A DNA stretch of 64,000 bases from NCBI GenBank assembly GCA_035511075.1, contig DATKFW010000152.1:1-64000 (forward strand), read 5' to 3'. The translations under genes were made by a program, and so were the position numbers. Shown here in pieces: positions 1 through 9,000 of this stretch (position 1 is the first letter of the stretch; each line of letters begins with the position of its first letter). A model generated the notes under the pieces. It ran no database searches. It saw only the letters and a list, made by a program, of their open reading frames with translations, and was not told the origin of the DNA. The DNA comes from DATAUD01 sp035511075. Lineage in GTDB: Bacteria; Verrucomicrobiota; Verrucomicrobiia; Limisphaerales; Palsa-1400.

Positions 1-2
1 TT

Positions 3-671
3 GAAGGTCGATACACCCTGATTATCCCTGGCGCGAGCAATTCCGCCATTGGACCTTTTGGCGTCAGCTACGGAACAGTGACAATCAGTCCGCAAGGGGT
101 TGTCGGACTGGGTGGGAGCCTGGCAGACGGAACCGCATTCAGTCAAAAAAGCATGATCTCTAAGGATGGCTATTGGCCGCTTTACGTAAATCTTTACGGA
201 GGGAAGGGCTCATTATGGGGTTGGAACTTTTTCACCAACCACACTATTACCAACGCCGGGCCGCTCAGTTGGATTAACCAAACCAATTCATCCCGGACAG
301 CTTTATACCAATTTGGATTTACAAACCCGGCGGCGACGCTCTCCGGCGGACTTTATGTTCCGGCCTTGGTGCTGCCGAACGATTTTACGGCGACCTTGGA
401 GGGCGGCGATCTGGCGGAGACGATCGTGAATGGCGTTACGATTTCGGCCGGCGATCAAATCACTCTCACCAACGTGATGGACGAAACAAACAAACTGGTG
501 CTGACAATCCAGCGCAGCACCGGCGTGATTACCGGCAGCTTCGCCAATCCGGCCAAGTCGAAGCAGGCCATCGGTGTCCATGGTGTGATCTTGCAAGACT
601 CCACCAACGCGCAAGGCTACTTCCTGGGCACAAATGAGAGTGGCGTCTTCACTCTCGACCCACCGGAATGA
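3..671 (+). CDS. C-terminal end of a large secreted protein (5' truncated)
   Basis: The reading frame is open from base 3 with no start codon, so the gene begins before the window and only about 222 C-terminal residues are present. The visible text starts EGRYTLIIPG and continues with blocks such as SKDGYWPLYVNLYGGKGSL and GVHGVILQ. It is rich in Gly, Thr, Asn and beta-prone residues and has no membrane segment. I know this style from the last domains of large exported Ig/InlB-type proteins of Verrucomicrobiota, where a GRYT(L/V)xIPG segment is followed by a GxLADGTxFSQ segment; both are visible here. No catalytic motif is seen. The likely site is the cell surface or secreted fraction. The role is unknown; the family placement is from memory and moderately sure. 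Confidence 0.7.
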   Translation, partial: EGRYTLIIPGASNSAIGPFGVSYGTVTISPQGVVGLGGSLADGTAFSQKSMISKDGYWPLYVNLYGGKGSLWGWNFFTNHTITNAGPLSWINQTNSSRTALYQFGFTNPAATLSGGLYVPALVLPNDFTATLEGGDLAETIVNGVTISAGDQITLTNVMDETNKLVLTIQRSTGVITGSFANPAKSKQAIGVHGVILQDSTNAQGYFLGTNESGVFTLDPPE

Positions 672-1051
672 AATAATTCCGCAATAGCGGGAGAATCCTC
701 CAGCATTCTGAGAGAATTCTTGAGTACTCCAAAGGTTGTTGGCCAAACGGTTAACCGTTGGCTTTTCGAACCTCCTAAAGCGTTGTTGCACATGCAGGTA
801 GAATTTGAACCAGTTGTCTGGCTCGGACGGTAGTGCGCATGCGGCCGGCGGAGCACATCTAATGACACCGAAGTCGTTTTTATCCCAGGCCGAATGGGCG
901 GCGAGGTAGGAATGGGCTGCTGAGCGAAAAGAAGAGTTGTCATCGAGCACGTCGGGCACTGGATTTCTGTTCCGGCCGCATGGGAGGGAAATTCCAACTT
1001 CTGGCCGCACTGATTGCAGAAGCACGTCAAGAATTCGGTTTCGTCGCTCAT
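617..1051 (-). CDS. Zinc-ribbon-start small protein, possibly a gene remnant
   Basis: From an ATG at 1051 the minus strand encodes about 144 residues whose first 45 look genuine: MSDETEFLTCFCNQCGQK, then a second pair in EIQCPTCSMTTLLF. The two CxxC pairs about 17 residues apart form a zinc ribbon of the kind that opens many Verrucomicrobiota membrane or regulatory proteins. After about residue 50 the sequence becomes Ser/Thr/Pro-rich with no conserved feature and no membrane segment, so the rest may be decayed or frameshifted. The 3' end overlaps the convergent secreted-protein gene by about 55 bases, which also argues against a fully intact gene. Alternative: an over-extended frame with a chance zinc ribbon. 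Confidence is low. Confidence 0.35.
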   Translation of the reverse strand: MSDETEFLTCFCNQCGQKLEFPSHAAGTEIQCPTCSMTTLLFAQQPIPTSPPIRPGIKTTSVSLDVLRRPHAHYRPSQTTGSNSTCMCNNALGGSKSQRLTVWPTTFGVLKNSLRMLEDSPAIAELFHSGGSRVKTPLSFVPRK

Positions 1052-1592
1052 CTTGTTCCCAATCGGGAACACAGTTATGCGCCAACACCTACCCGTTTCT
1101 ATTCCCTTGGAAAGAGCGTGATGACCGTCAGAAAAAACGAGGGCCCACGACTTATCCATTGGTTCCGGTGTCCAAATGGTATGTTCAGTGTGAAGACGGA
1201 GAAACTTCGGGACCTTGGCGGATTGAGCGTCGGTTCCGTGGATGGATATATCCATGCGGTAGGCCCTTCTGCGCCCTAGACCTAAGGATACTGACCCATG
1301 ATCCACATGCGCTGAAAGCCTTGCATGAGTTTCTTACTTTCCAGATTAAGGACCGCCGGACCGGCGATTCCATTCGCGTCAATAAAGCCTCGGAGTGGCC
1401 GGTTTTGATGCGCCCACCATTGGCCGATTTTCAACCGCCTGATGATACAGCAAATCACGCAGACTCAAAAGTAAAAGGATGAGAACTAATAAACCGTTCG
1501 TCCGGAACGCGGATTTTGGCAACCTGTCTGGACGCCCGGAAAATCTGGAGAACAAACCGCATTGGCCGTCGCAGAAGTAACCACGCTCTTCG
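1052..1592. other. Stretch without recognised gene
   Basis: Overlapping open frames occur on both strands but none has a recognisable domain, good start context or convincing composition. No hairpin terminator with a T-run was seen after the kinase gene, which ends at 1593 on the minus strand. Confidence 0.5.
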
Positions 1593-4500
1593 TCACCGCG
1601 CGTCCGGACCGCGCTGCTCCCTTGCTTTGATCTCCTCCCACGAAGGCGCGCGCCAGACGTGCAATATCCCGTTCCAGTTGCGGGCTGCGATCAGGTTGCC
1701 GTCCGCCGAAACACCCGCGTTCCTGAAAAGAGATCCCTTGCCTTCAAGGGTTGCGAGGTCTTCGCGCGAGTCCGCATCCCATATCTTGATTGCTTCCTTG
1801 CCGTTGCTTCCCGCCACGATGCGCCGCCCATCAGGCGAAAACACGACTGAGTGCAGCCCCAGCAGCACGCTGTGCAGATTTCCCAGGCAGGCCAACGTCC
1901 GCGTGTCCCAAAGCAACAAGGCGCCATCTTCGCAGGCCGCCACGACAGTTTTTCCGTCGGGCGAGAGGGCGATTGCTGCCGCTCGTCCCGGGCAGACAAC
2001 CTGGTTGCAGTTGTTCAGATCGTCCACAGGACAAATTTGGATATGGGAATCATTATCGGCTTTGAAGGCTAGCAACCCGCCTGCGGTCGAGGAACTTTCG
2101 ATGTAGCCGAACGGAATCGAGATTCTCTTCAGGGTCCAACGCGCAAGTTCCCGCCAAGTGGTGGATTCCCATTCCTTGGCGATTCCGTCCCGCCCGTAAG
2201 TCAAGACGTTTTTCCCGCCGTGGAGAAAAGAGGAGCCTAAGAAACCTGCCAGGTCCCCGTGGGCGGCAAAGTTGGTGGCCAATCGCTGCGCCTGTACGTC
2301 CCAAACCGCCAAACGTCCGCTGACATCGGTCACTGCTAACAAACGTGAATCAGGCGAGAAGAAAACCTGGAAAACCTTATTGGTCAATTTCAGGTCCGGT
2401 GTCATCGTCGGTCGAAGTGTGGCGGCATCATAGACGGTCACCGTGTCGTTCTGTACCGCGGCGATGGACCGGCTGTCAGGCGAGATTTCAAAACCGCGAA
2501 TCGGCCCTGGATTGAGTTGGGGATCCACAGTTTGCCAGCCGGGCGGGCGCGCAGTCATCGAGGCGATATCCCAGAGCAGGACCGTTCCATCCTTGGCGCC
2601 GCTGGCCAGCGTGCGCCCATCCGGGGAAACATCCAGGGCTCGCACTTCCGATTGGTGGCCGCGAAAGGTTCCCAAGGACCGCCGGGACTGGATATCCCAG
2701 AGTCGAACTGTTTGATCGGCGCTGGCGGAAGCCAGTTTGCCATCCGGCAGGAACATCAGGCAGGTAATCCAACTGCGGTGTCCGTCCAACTGGCCGATGA
2801 ATTGATGAGTCTCCACGTCCCAAAGCTTGATGGTGCTCTCGGTGTATCCTCCTCCGGTTGCGAGAATCCTCCCATCGGGCGAAAAAGCCAGGGCAGTCGT
2901 TAGCTCTTCGGCAGCGCGAAAACTCCACTCGCCCATTCCGCGCGCCACATCCACGACCCGCACCACTCTGTCTTTGGGCACATAGGCCATAAGAGCACCA
3001 TCTGAAGTAGAGACGAATCTAACCCCCTCTCCTTCATCGTAAATCGGCGCGCTAAAATTGGTCACCGCAACTCCACTCGTTGTATCCCAAATGGTGATAT
3101 TGCTGGTCCCGTTATGCCTCGCCGTGAGCAGCCGCGTCTCAGAGAGGAACACCAATTCGATGCTGCTGAGGTCGCCTCCGACTGGCAGACGGCGGACTTC
3201 CTTAGACAAGTTGCCCTGGCAAATGACGATATTGGTCCGGTCTGGGTAGACAAGCAAGTCACCGCGATGGGCAAAAACAGCCCGCGGATACGAGGTGGTT
3301 GATGCCTGCGCCGGGGATGCCATGTCGGCGCTGGCGATGTCCCAGGTTGAAATATCACCGTCGTCGGTCGCCACAGCAAGCAGGGAGCCGTTGCTTGAAA
3401 AGGAAACCGAGCTTATGAGACTTCTGCGCTTGCAAAGCGTGGCTTTGGCATCGCTGCGGCAGAATTGCCAGAGATACCGCCACTCCCAGCCGCGCAGGTC
3501 TTCCTGCCCTGGCTGGGGCGCCTGTTGGTTGAGCAGTTCCACGGCCCGGCCCAAATTGTCCGCCTGGAGCGCCTGTTGGACCAAGTTCATGCTCACGGCA
3601 TAGGCCGTTCGGCGGGCGGCAAGCTCCTGGGCTTGGGCCAGCCGGCGTAATCCTGCTTCGTTGGCCTCGGCATTCTGCGCTGCGCGCATGGCCCGGCTCT
3701 TTTCCAAGAATTGCCAGGTGGACAAGCCCAATCCAAGCAGCAGGGTTGCCAATAAGGCTGCCAGGGCGGCAAAGGTAAATTTATTGCGCTGAACGAGCTT
3801 ATTAGTCCGGTACAGTTTGCTCGGCGGGCGGGCGGCAACGGGTTCATTATGCAGGAATCGCAGGACATCCAGAGCCAAGGCGTCGGCCGTTTCGTAGCGG
3901 CGCGCGCGGTCCTTCTCCAGGGCTTTCATTACGATCCAATCCAGGTCCCCGCGCACCCGGGAGATTAGTTTTGGCGCTTCGACCTGGCGATGATGGGCGG
4001 TGGCGGCCAGGTCTTTTTCCATCAGTGTGCTCAAGCGGGTGGATGGCTGGACTGGGTCTTGTTCCCGGATCAGGCGCCGAATTTCATCCACTTGGGATAG
4101 TGGCAGGGATTTGGCGTCGAAGGGAGTCTGGCCTGTCAACAATTCGTATAAGAGCACGCCGAGCGAATAGATATCACTGCGAGTATCGATGCCCGAGGCG
4201 GTTGATCCCGCCTGTTCCGGGCTCATATAGGCGGGCGTGCCGATGAATTGTTCAAACGCAGTGAACAGGGTTTTGTCTGTGAGCCTTTGCTCCACAGCCT
4301 TGGCAATGCCGAAATCGATCACTTTGGGCAAAGTCAAGCCGTCGTTTAGACTCACGAGGATGTTAGACGGCTTGATGTCGCGGTGAATAACCCCTTTTTG
4401 GTGCGCGTGCTGGATGGCATGACAAACCTCAATAAAGAGATCTAACCGAGCTTCAGTCGAAAGTTGGTTTTGGTCGCAAAATTCGGTGATTTTGACACCG

Positions 4501-4919
4501 TCCACTAGCTCCATGACAAAGAAAGGCCGGCCGGATCGGGTGGCGCCGGCATCGAACACCTTTGCAATATTCGGATGGTCCATGAGCGCCATGGCCTGCT
4601 GCTCCGCTTCAAAGCGGGCCATGACATTTTTGGTGTCCATGCCCAGCTTAATGACTTTGAGAGCAACGCGTCTGCGGACTGGTTCCTGCTGTTCGGCCAT
4701 GTAAACTATGCCACACCCTCCTTCGCCTATCTGCTGAAGGAGTTTATAATGTTGGATACTGTCCTCCGCCTCATCGAACATCAGTTCGTCGCCAACCGGG
4801 CTTTCGGGAGGGGCGTCGGGTTTGATGGCTAATCGCAATAAACAGCGCAAACAGCGCAGGCCAGAGGCGCCCGGCTTGAGAGGCGCGCCGCACGTGGGGC
4901 ATTTTGGTGTTGCAAGCAT
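1593..4919 (-). CDS. Transmembrane Ser/Thr protein kinase with WD40 sensor domain
   Basis: Phosphorylates Ser/Thr on unknown targets; kinase inside, WD40 repeats across the membrane. I start at the ATG at 4919 (1,108 residues) because it places a zinc ribbon (C7, C10, C23, C26) first and lies downstream of a promoter-like site; a TTG 15 bases earlier is the alternative. The kinase domain spans about residues 58-340 with the glycine loop GEGGCG (65-70), Lys88, HRD Asp181, DFG Asp202 and a GTPAYMSPEQA segment, so it should be active. One hydrophobic helix lies near residues 375-400 (FAALAALLATLLLGLGL). The C-terminal half has repeated GH-SPDGRxLA-VxLWD blades of a WD40 propeller. It lies directly downstream of an ECF sigma gene on the same strand, a pairing typical of Planctomycetes and Verrucomicrobiota. 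It is likely read by that sigma factor from 4947-4977. Confidence 0.93.
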   Translation of the reverse strand: MLATPKCPTCGAPLKPGASGLRCLRCLLRLAIKPDAPPESPVGDELMFDEAEDSIQHYKLLQQIGEGGCGIVYMAEQQEPVRRRVALKVIKLGMDTKNVMARFEAEQQAMALMDHPNIAKVFDAGATRSGRPFFVMELVDGVKITEFCDQNQLSTEARLDLFIEVCHAIQHAHQKGVIHRDIKPSNILVSLNDGLTLPKVIDFGIAKAVEQRLTDKTLFTAFEQFIGTPAYMSPEQAGSTASGIDTRSDIYSLGVLLYELLTGQTPFDAKSLPLSQVDEIRRLIREQDPVQPSTRLSTLMEKDLAATAHHRQVEAPKLISRVRGDLDWIVMKALEKDRARRYETADALALDVLRFLHNEPVAARPPSKLYRTNKLVQRNKFTFAALAALLATLLLGLGLSTWQFLEKSRAMRAAQNAEANEAGLRRLAQAQELAARRTAYAVSMNLVQQALQADNLGRAVELLNQQAPQPGQEDLRGWEWRYLWQFCRSDAKATLCKRRSLISSVSFSSNGSLLAVATDDGDISTWDIASADMASPAQASTTSYPRAVFAHRGDLLVYPDRTNIVICQGNLSKEVRRLPVGGDLSSIELVFLSETRLLTARHNGTSNITIWDTTSGVAVTNFSAPIYDEGEGVRFVSTSDGALMAYVPKDRVVRVVDVARGMGEWSFRAAEELTTALAFSPDGRILATGGGYTESTIKLWDVETHQFIGQLDGHRSWITCLMFLPDGKLASASADQTVRLWDIQSRRSLGTFRGHQSEVRALDVSPDGRTLASGAKDGTVLLWDIASMTARPPGWQTVDPQLNPGPIRGFEISPDSRSIAAVQNDTVTVYDAATLRPTMTPDLKLTNKVFQVFFSPDSRLLAVTDVSGRLAVWDVQAQRLATNFAAHGDLAGFLGSSFLHGGKNVLTYGRDGIAKEWESTTWRELARWTLKRISIPFGYIESSSTAGGLLAFKADNDSHIQICPVDDLNNCNQVVCPGRAAAIALSPDGKTVVAACEDGALLLWDTRTLACLGNLHSVLLGLHSVVFSPDGRRIVAGSNGKEAIKIWDADSREDLATLEGKGSLFRNAGVSADGNLIAARNWNGILHVWRAPSWEEIKAREQRGPDAR

Positions 4920-4946
4920 GAAAGCCAAATCCAAATCTGCTTAGGT

Positions 4947-4977
4947 GTTACCAAAGCAGGCCAGGACGAAAGTTACA
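4947..4977 (-). promoter_or_regulatory. Putative ECF-type promoter before the kinase gene
   Basis: On the minus strand TGTAAC (4977-4972), exactly 16 bases, then TTTGGTAA (4955-4948), about 30 bases before the kinase ATG. The same two blocks with the same spacing occur before the RHS gene at 5911-5940. An AAC-containing -35 block is typical of ECF sigma promoters; the assignment to the neighbouring sigma factor is inference. Confidence 0.55.
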
Positions 4978-5011
4978 AAGTTTTTCGCAGTTGGCCTCGC
5001 CCACGTTCAGA

Positions 5012-5788
5012 TCATTCTGAGATGGCGGACAAAAGATACCGAACTTCTTCATCAATGTCCGCCATGTCGCTGAGAGTCGTTTCCACTTCGCGGCGCAGCA
5101 ACTCACCGAACCGACGCCGCAGCCGGTGCAAAGCCACTTTGGAGGCGCCCTCGTTCATGCCCAACTCGATGGATAATTGAGCGTACACTCCGGGCGTGAC
5201 CTCCTGGGTTAGAAACGGCTCAAAACGGGCCAGGAGGCGTGCATTATGAGGCGCCTTGTATTCTTCCCGCAGTTGTGCAAAGACTTTTTCGATCAACATG
5301 GATGCCCATTCCCGGTCAAAGAGTTTTTCCGGCGTCAGGTCCCCGGCCGGCTCGCTGCCAAAGAGGGCTTCGGCGGTCACCTCATCCAGGGAAATAATGA
5401 TCCGCTGACCGCCGCGTTTTAAGCTGCGCCGCTTATCCCACTCATTGCTTAGAAAGTTGTTTAGCGCCGTGAGCAGGAAGGAACGGAATTTTCGTTTGTC
5501 CTGCTTCACGTTCTTCAGCAGGTCTCCTTCCAGCAAATGTTCGAAGAACCCCTGGGTTAAATCCTCCGCCTCATGGAAATTCGAACCGCGCCGCCGAATA
5601 TAGGCATAAATTGGATACCAATAGATGCTGCACAATTGATGCAATGCCGCCGCCGCCTTTTCCAAGTCGCGGTCTCGCGCATCAAGAACCACGCTCCAAA
5701 GCGTGGTGGAAAATGCGCTGTTTTCTCTGTTCCGTCCACCAGCTTCGGCCGCTGCATTGGGTTTTGAATTCGCTGGAGAATCATCCAT
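5012..5788 (-). CDS. ECF-like RNA polymerase sigma factor (kinase-linked type)
   Basis: Directs RNA polymerase to a small promoter set. 258 residues from the ATG at 5788 (a TTG one codon upstream is less likely). Region 2 is seen at about residues 35-110: LWSVVLDA..., YWYPIYAYIRRRG, EAEDLTQGFFEHLL and KFRSFLLTALNNFLSNEWD. Region 4 lies near the C-terminus with YAQLSIELGMNEGASKVALHRLRRR as the DNA-reading helix-turn-helix. The long linker between these regions and the final extension are usual for the Rhodopirellula/Verrucomicrobia ECF-like group encoded beside Ser/Thr kinases. No anti-sigma gene is adjacent; activation by the downstream kinase is an inference from gene order. The gap to the kinase is about 90 bases and holds a promoter-like site, so the kinase may also be transcribed alone. 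Confidence 0.9.
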   Translation of the reverse strand: MDDSPANSKPNAAAEAGGRNRENSAFSTTLWSVVLDARDRDLEKAAAALHQLCSIYWYPIYAYIRRRGSNFHEAEDLTQGFFEHLLEGDLLKNVKQDKRKFRSFLLTALNNFLSNEWDKRRSLKRGGQRIIISLDEVTAEALFGSEPAGDLTPEKLFDREWASMLIEKVFAQLREEYKAPHNARLLARFEPFLTQEVTPGVYAQLSIELGMNEGASKVALHRLRRRFGELLRREVETTLSDMADIDEEVRYLLSAISE

Positions 5789-5910
5789 CAAACGGAAAAA
5801 CTTTAAGCCAAATTCGGCCCATTTGGCAATTTAAAACAAGGTTTCCGAACTGTTTGGCCCCCCTTCCAGCCCCGCCATCTCGCGATAAACGGCACCAGTC
5901 TCAGATTTCC

Positions 5911-5940
5911 TGTAACCTCGCCTTGCCGATTCTTTGGTAA
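5911..5940 (+). promoter_or_regulatory. Putative ECF-type promoter before the RHS gene
   Basis: TGTAAC (5911-5916), 16 bases, TTTGGTAA (5933-5940). Block identity and spacing match the site before the kinase on the other strand. Transcription would begin near 5947, which favours the ATG at 6035 over the GTG at 5945 as the RHS start. Confidence 0.55.
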
Positions 5941-6034
5941 TGCAGTGGAAATCACGACGAAGTCGGCAAATTGCCGGCACGCCGGCATTCATGAACGGGT
6001 GCCGAAGCTCCAAAATGAGCGATACCGAGCAATT

Positions 6035-9000
6035 ATGAGCGGAAAATCGACCTTCAACGCCGACTGTCTCGCTTCTTGCAAGCCCTTGGGGCCGGTGCTT
6101 GTCATTCTTGCCTGGATGTTAGCAAGCCCGACCAACGCCTTGCCGGCAGATCCGGGATCGACCGCCACGGAGGTCAAGGTGAACCGGACCGTTCCGCGGG
6201 TGCAGCCGCCTGAAGGTTCCTTGGAGTTTTCTGCCAGCCCCACCACCGAGGAACTTTTCCGCGCGCACGTTTTCCAGGAGCCGCTGGTCGTTGTCGGGGG
6301 CGAGCCGACTGCCGCGGAAAACGCCGCGCTGGCGATGGCTTTGCTCGGTTACTCGAAACGCTCAGGCCCGGACGATTTCTCGGCGCTCACCGACTTTTTG
6401 AAGGGGCATCCCCAGTCGCCATGGGCCGCCGCGCTGCTGACGGACTTGGGCTTTGAGTACTACAACACGGCCCATTACTCGCTGGCGATTGATGCGTGGA
6501 GCCAGGCCTGGGCGCTGGCCAAATACGCCACCGATCGGAAGGCCCTGGCCTTGGTGGACCGCGCTTTTGGCGAATTGATTCACATGGACGCGCGGCTGGG
6601 CCGCACGGATGAAATCGAAACGCTGCTCAAGTCGGTCGGGAAGCGGCCGATGCTGGGACCAGCCGCCGAGCGGGTGGCGGAAGCACGCGAGGCGCTGTGG
6701 AGCATGCAACAGCATCCGGAGACTTCGTTTCGTTGCGGGCCGCTGGCCCTGCGGAGCATCCGGTTGGCGCTCAAGATGGACGGCTCCAGCGACGCCGAGA
6801 TCTTAAAGTCCGCTTCGACGCAAAGAGGATGTTCCTTGCCGCAAGTGGCGGAACTCTCCAAAAAAATCGGTCTCAATTACCAGATGGCTTTTCGGGAAAA
6901 GGGCGAGTTTGTCGTGCCCTCGGTGGTGCATTGGAAAGTCGGACATTATGCGGCCCTGGTGCGCAAGGCGGGTGACTTGTATGAATTGCGGGATCCAACT
7001 TTCTGCAATACGACGTGGGCCACCAAGGCGGCGCTGGAAACAGAAACAAGCGGTTATTTTCTCGTGGCTGCCGGGACATTGCCTGCAGGCTGGCGCACCG
7101 TTGATGAAAAGGAGGGCGCCGGCGTGTGGGGTAAAGGAAATCCTAACGCGTATGGTTCCGGGAACATCGCGAAGAACGACATGGCCACGATATTCACTTG
7201 CCCGGGCGCAACCGCCAAGGGGCCGTCGGTTGTCGAGGCCCCACTTGCCATGGCCGTGGCCAAGGTTCACCTGATGGAGGTCAATCTCAACCTGAGCGAT
7301 CAACCAGTCGGATACACGCCGCCGGTCGGTCCGCCGGTGCGCTTCACTGTCCGCTACAATCAGCGCGATGTCTTCCAGCCGGCGAATTTCTTTTACGCAA
7401 ATCTCGGCCCGCAATGGACCTTTGATTGGCTAACGTACATCACGGACAATCCGACGAACCCTTTGGCGGATGTGAATCTTTACGTCGGCGGCGGCGGGCA
7501 GCGCACGTACACCGACTTTGACACCAATACCCGGTCGTTCGCCTTCCAGCAATACGACCAAAATCTCCTTACCCGCACGGGGCCAAGCAGTTATGAACTG
7601 CTCTCGGGAGATGGTTCCAAGCTGATTTTCAGCCAGTCGGACGGGGCTATCGGCACCGCGCGCGCCATATTCCTCACCCAGGAAGTGGATCCTCAGGGTA
7701 ATGCGATCACGATGACCTATGACACGAATCTTTGCCTGGTGGCAGTCACCGACGCCATCGGGCAAGTAACGACTTTGACCTACGGCTTGCCGGAAACGAA
7801 CTTCGTCTCACCACTGAATGGCGTCTTGTCGGTGGTTCCTGCGGATCCGTATAAGCTGACGAAGGTGACCGATCCATTTGGGAGGTTTGCGACCTTTAAC
7901 TACGAACCTCAGGTCGTAGAGAAAACGGTTACCGTCGATGGTGGTCTAAGCTATACGTACGCCTGGGGGGGGCTTGCCAGTGACACTGACGTGATTGGAA
8001 TTACATCGCAGTACGGCTATTATTCGATAGTTTCTGCAACTAATTCGCCGGTCATTTTTGAAGAAAGCAGCTTCGTTAATTCCCTGACCACCCCGTATGG
8101 GACCACTTCCTTTTCGACGACTTTCAATAATGGGGTTCTCGATAATGGGCTCACCCGCGTCATGGAAATCACGTACCCGGATGGCAGCCTGGAACGGGTC
8201 GAAGCTAACCAAACGATCAACCTTCCGCCGTCGGACCCAGTGGCAAACGTGCCGTTGGGTATGTTGACCGACAATAATTACCTGCAGTATCGGAACACCT
8301 ACTACTGGGACCGAACGGCCTGCGCGCTGGCCTATCGTGATTATTCAAAAGCCCGCATCTATCACTTTTCTCACTCCGAAACCCTTGGCGGCGCCGTTTC
8401 CGGCTCCCTGGAAAGCATGAAGCCGCCTCTTGAGGGCCGCGTTTGGTATGATTATCCGGGCCAAAGCATTGGGAACATCATTGGCTCCAATGATGTGCCC
8501 ACCCACATCGGCCGGGTGCTGGATGATGGCACAACACAACTTTACTCCTATGCGTATAATGGCTTTGGCCACGTGACAAATGCGATTGATCCAGTCGGGC
8601 GCACTTTCACCTACGTTTATGACACCAACGGCATTGACTTGCTGGAGGTCCGCCAAATCCGCCCCGGGTACAATGACTTGCTGGAAAAAACGACCTATAA
8701 CTCCCAGCACCGACCCCTCACCCGCACCGATACCGCTGGCCAGACGGTCACGTACACTTACAACGCGCGCGGTCAATTGTTAACTTTGACGGATCCGAAA
8801 AACGAGACGGCCACATTCACATACGATGCAAACGGCTATTTCGTCGAGGCACAAGGCGCGCTAGGGGGAACGAACGACACCATCAGTGCAAGCTACGACG
8901 CTTTTGGCCGGGTCGGGAGCTTGACCGATGTAAGCGGCTACGCAGTCGGTTTCGGTTACGACAACCTGGACCGCGTCACCAGCATTTCCTACCCAGACGG

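Noticed and set aside
1516..2106. 196-codon plus-strand frame over the end of the kinase gene
   Set aside because: Antisense to WD40 blades; no start context or domain.
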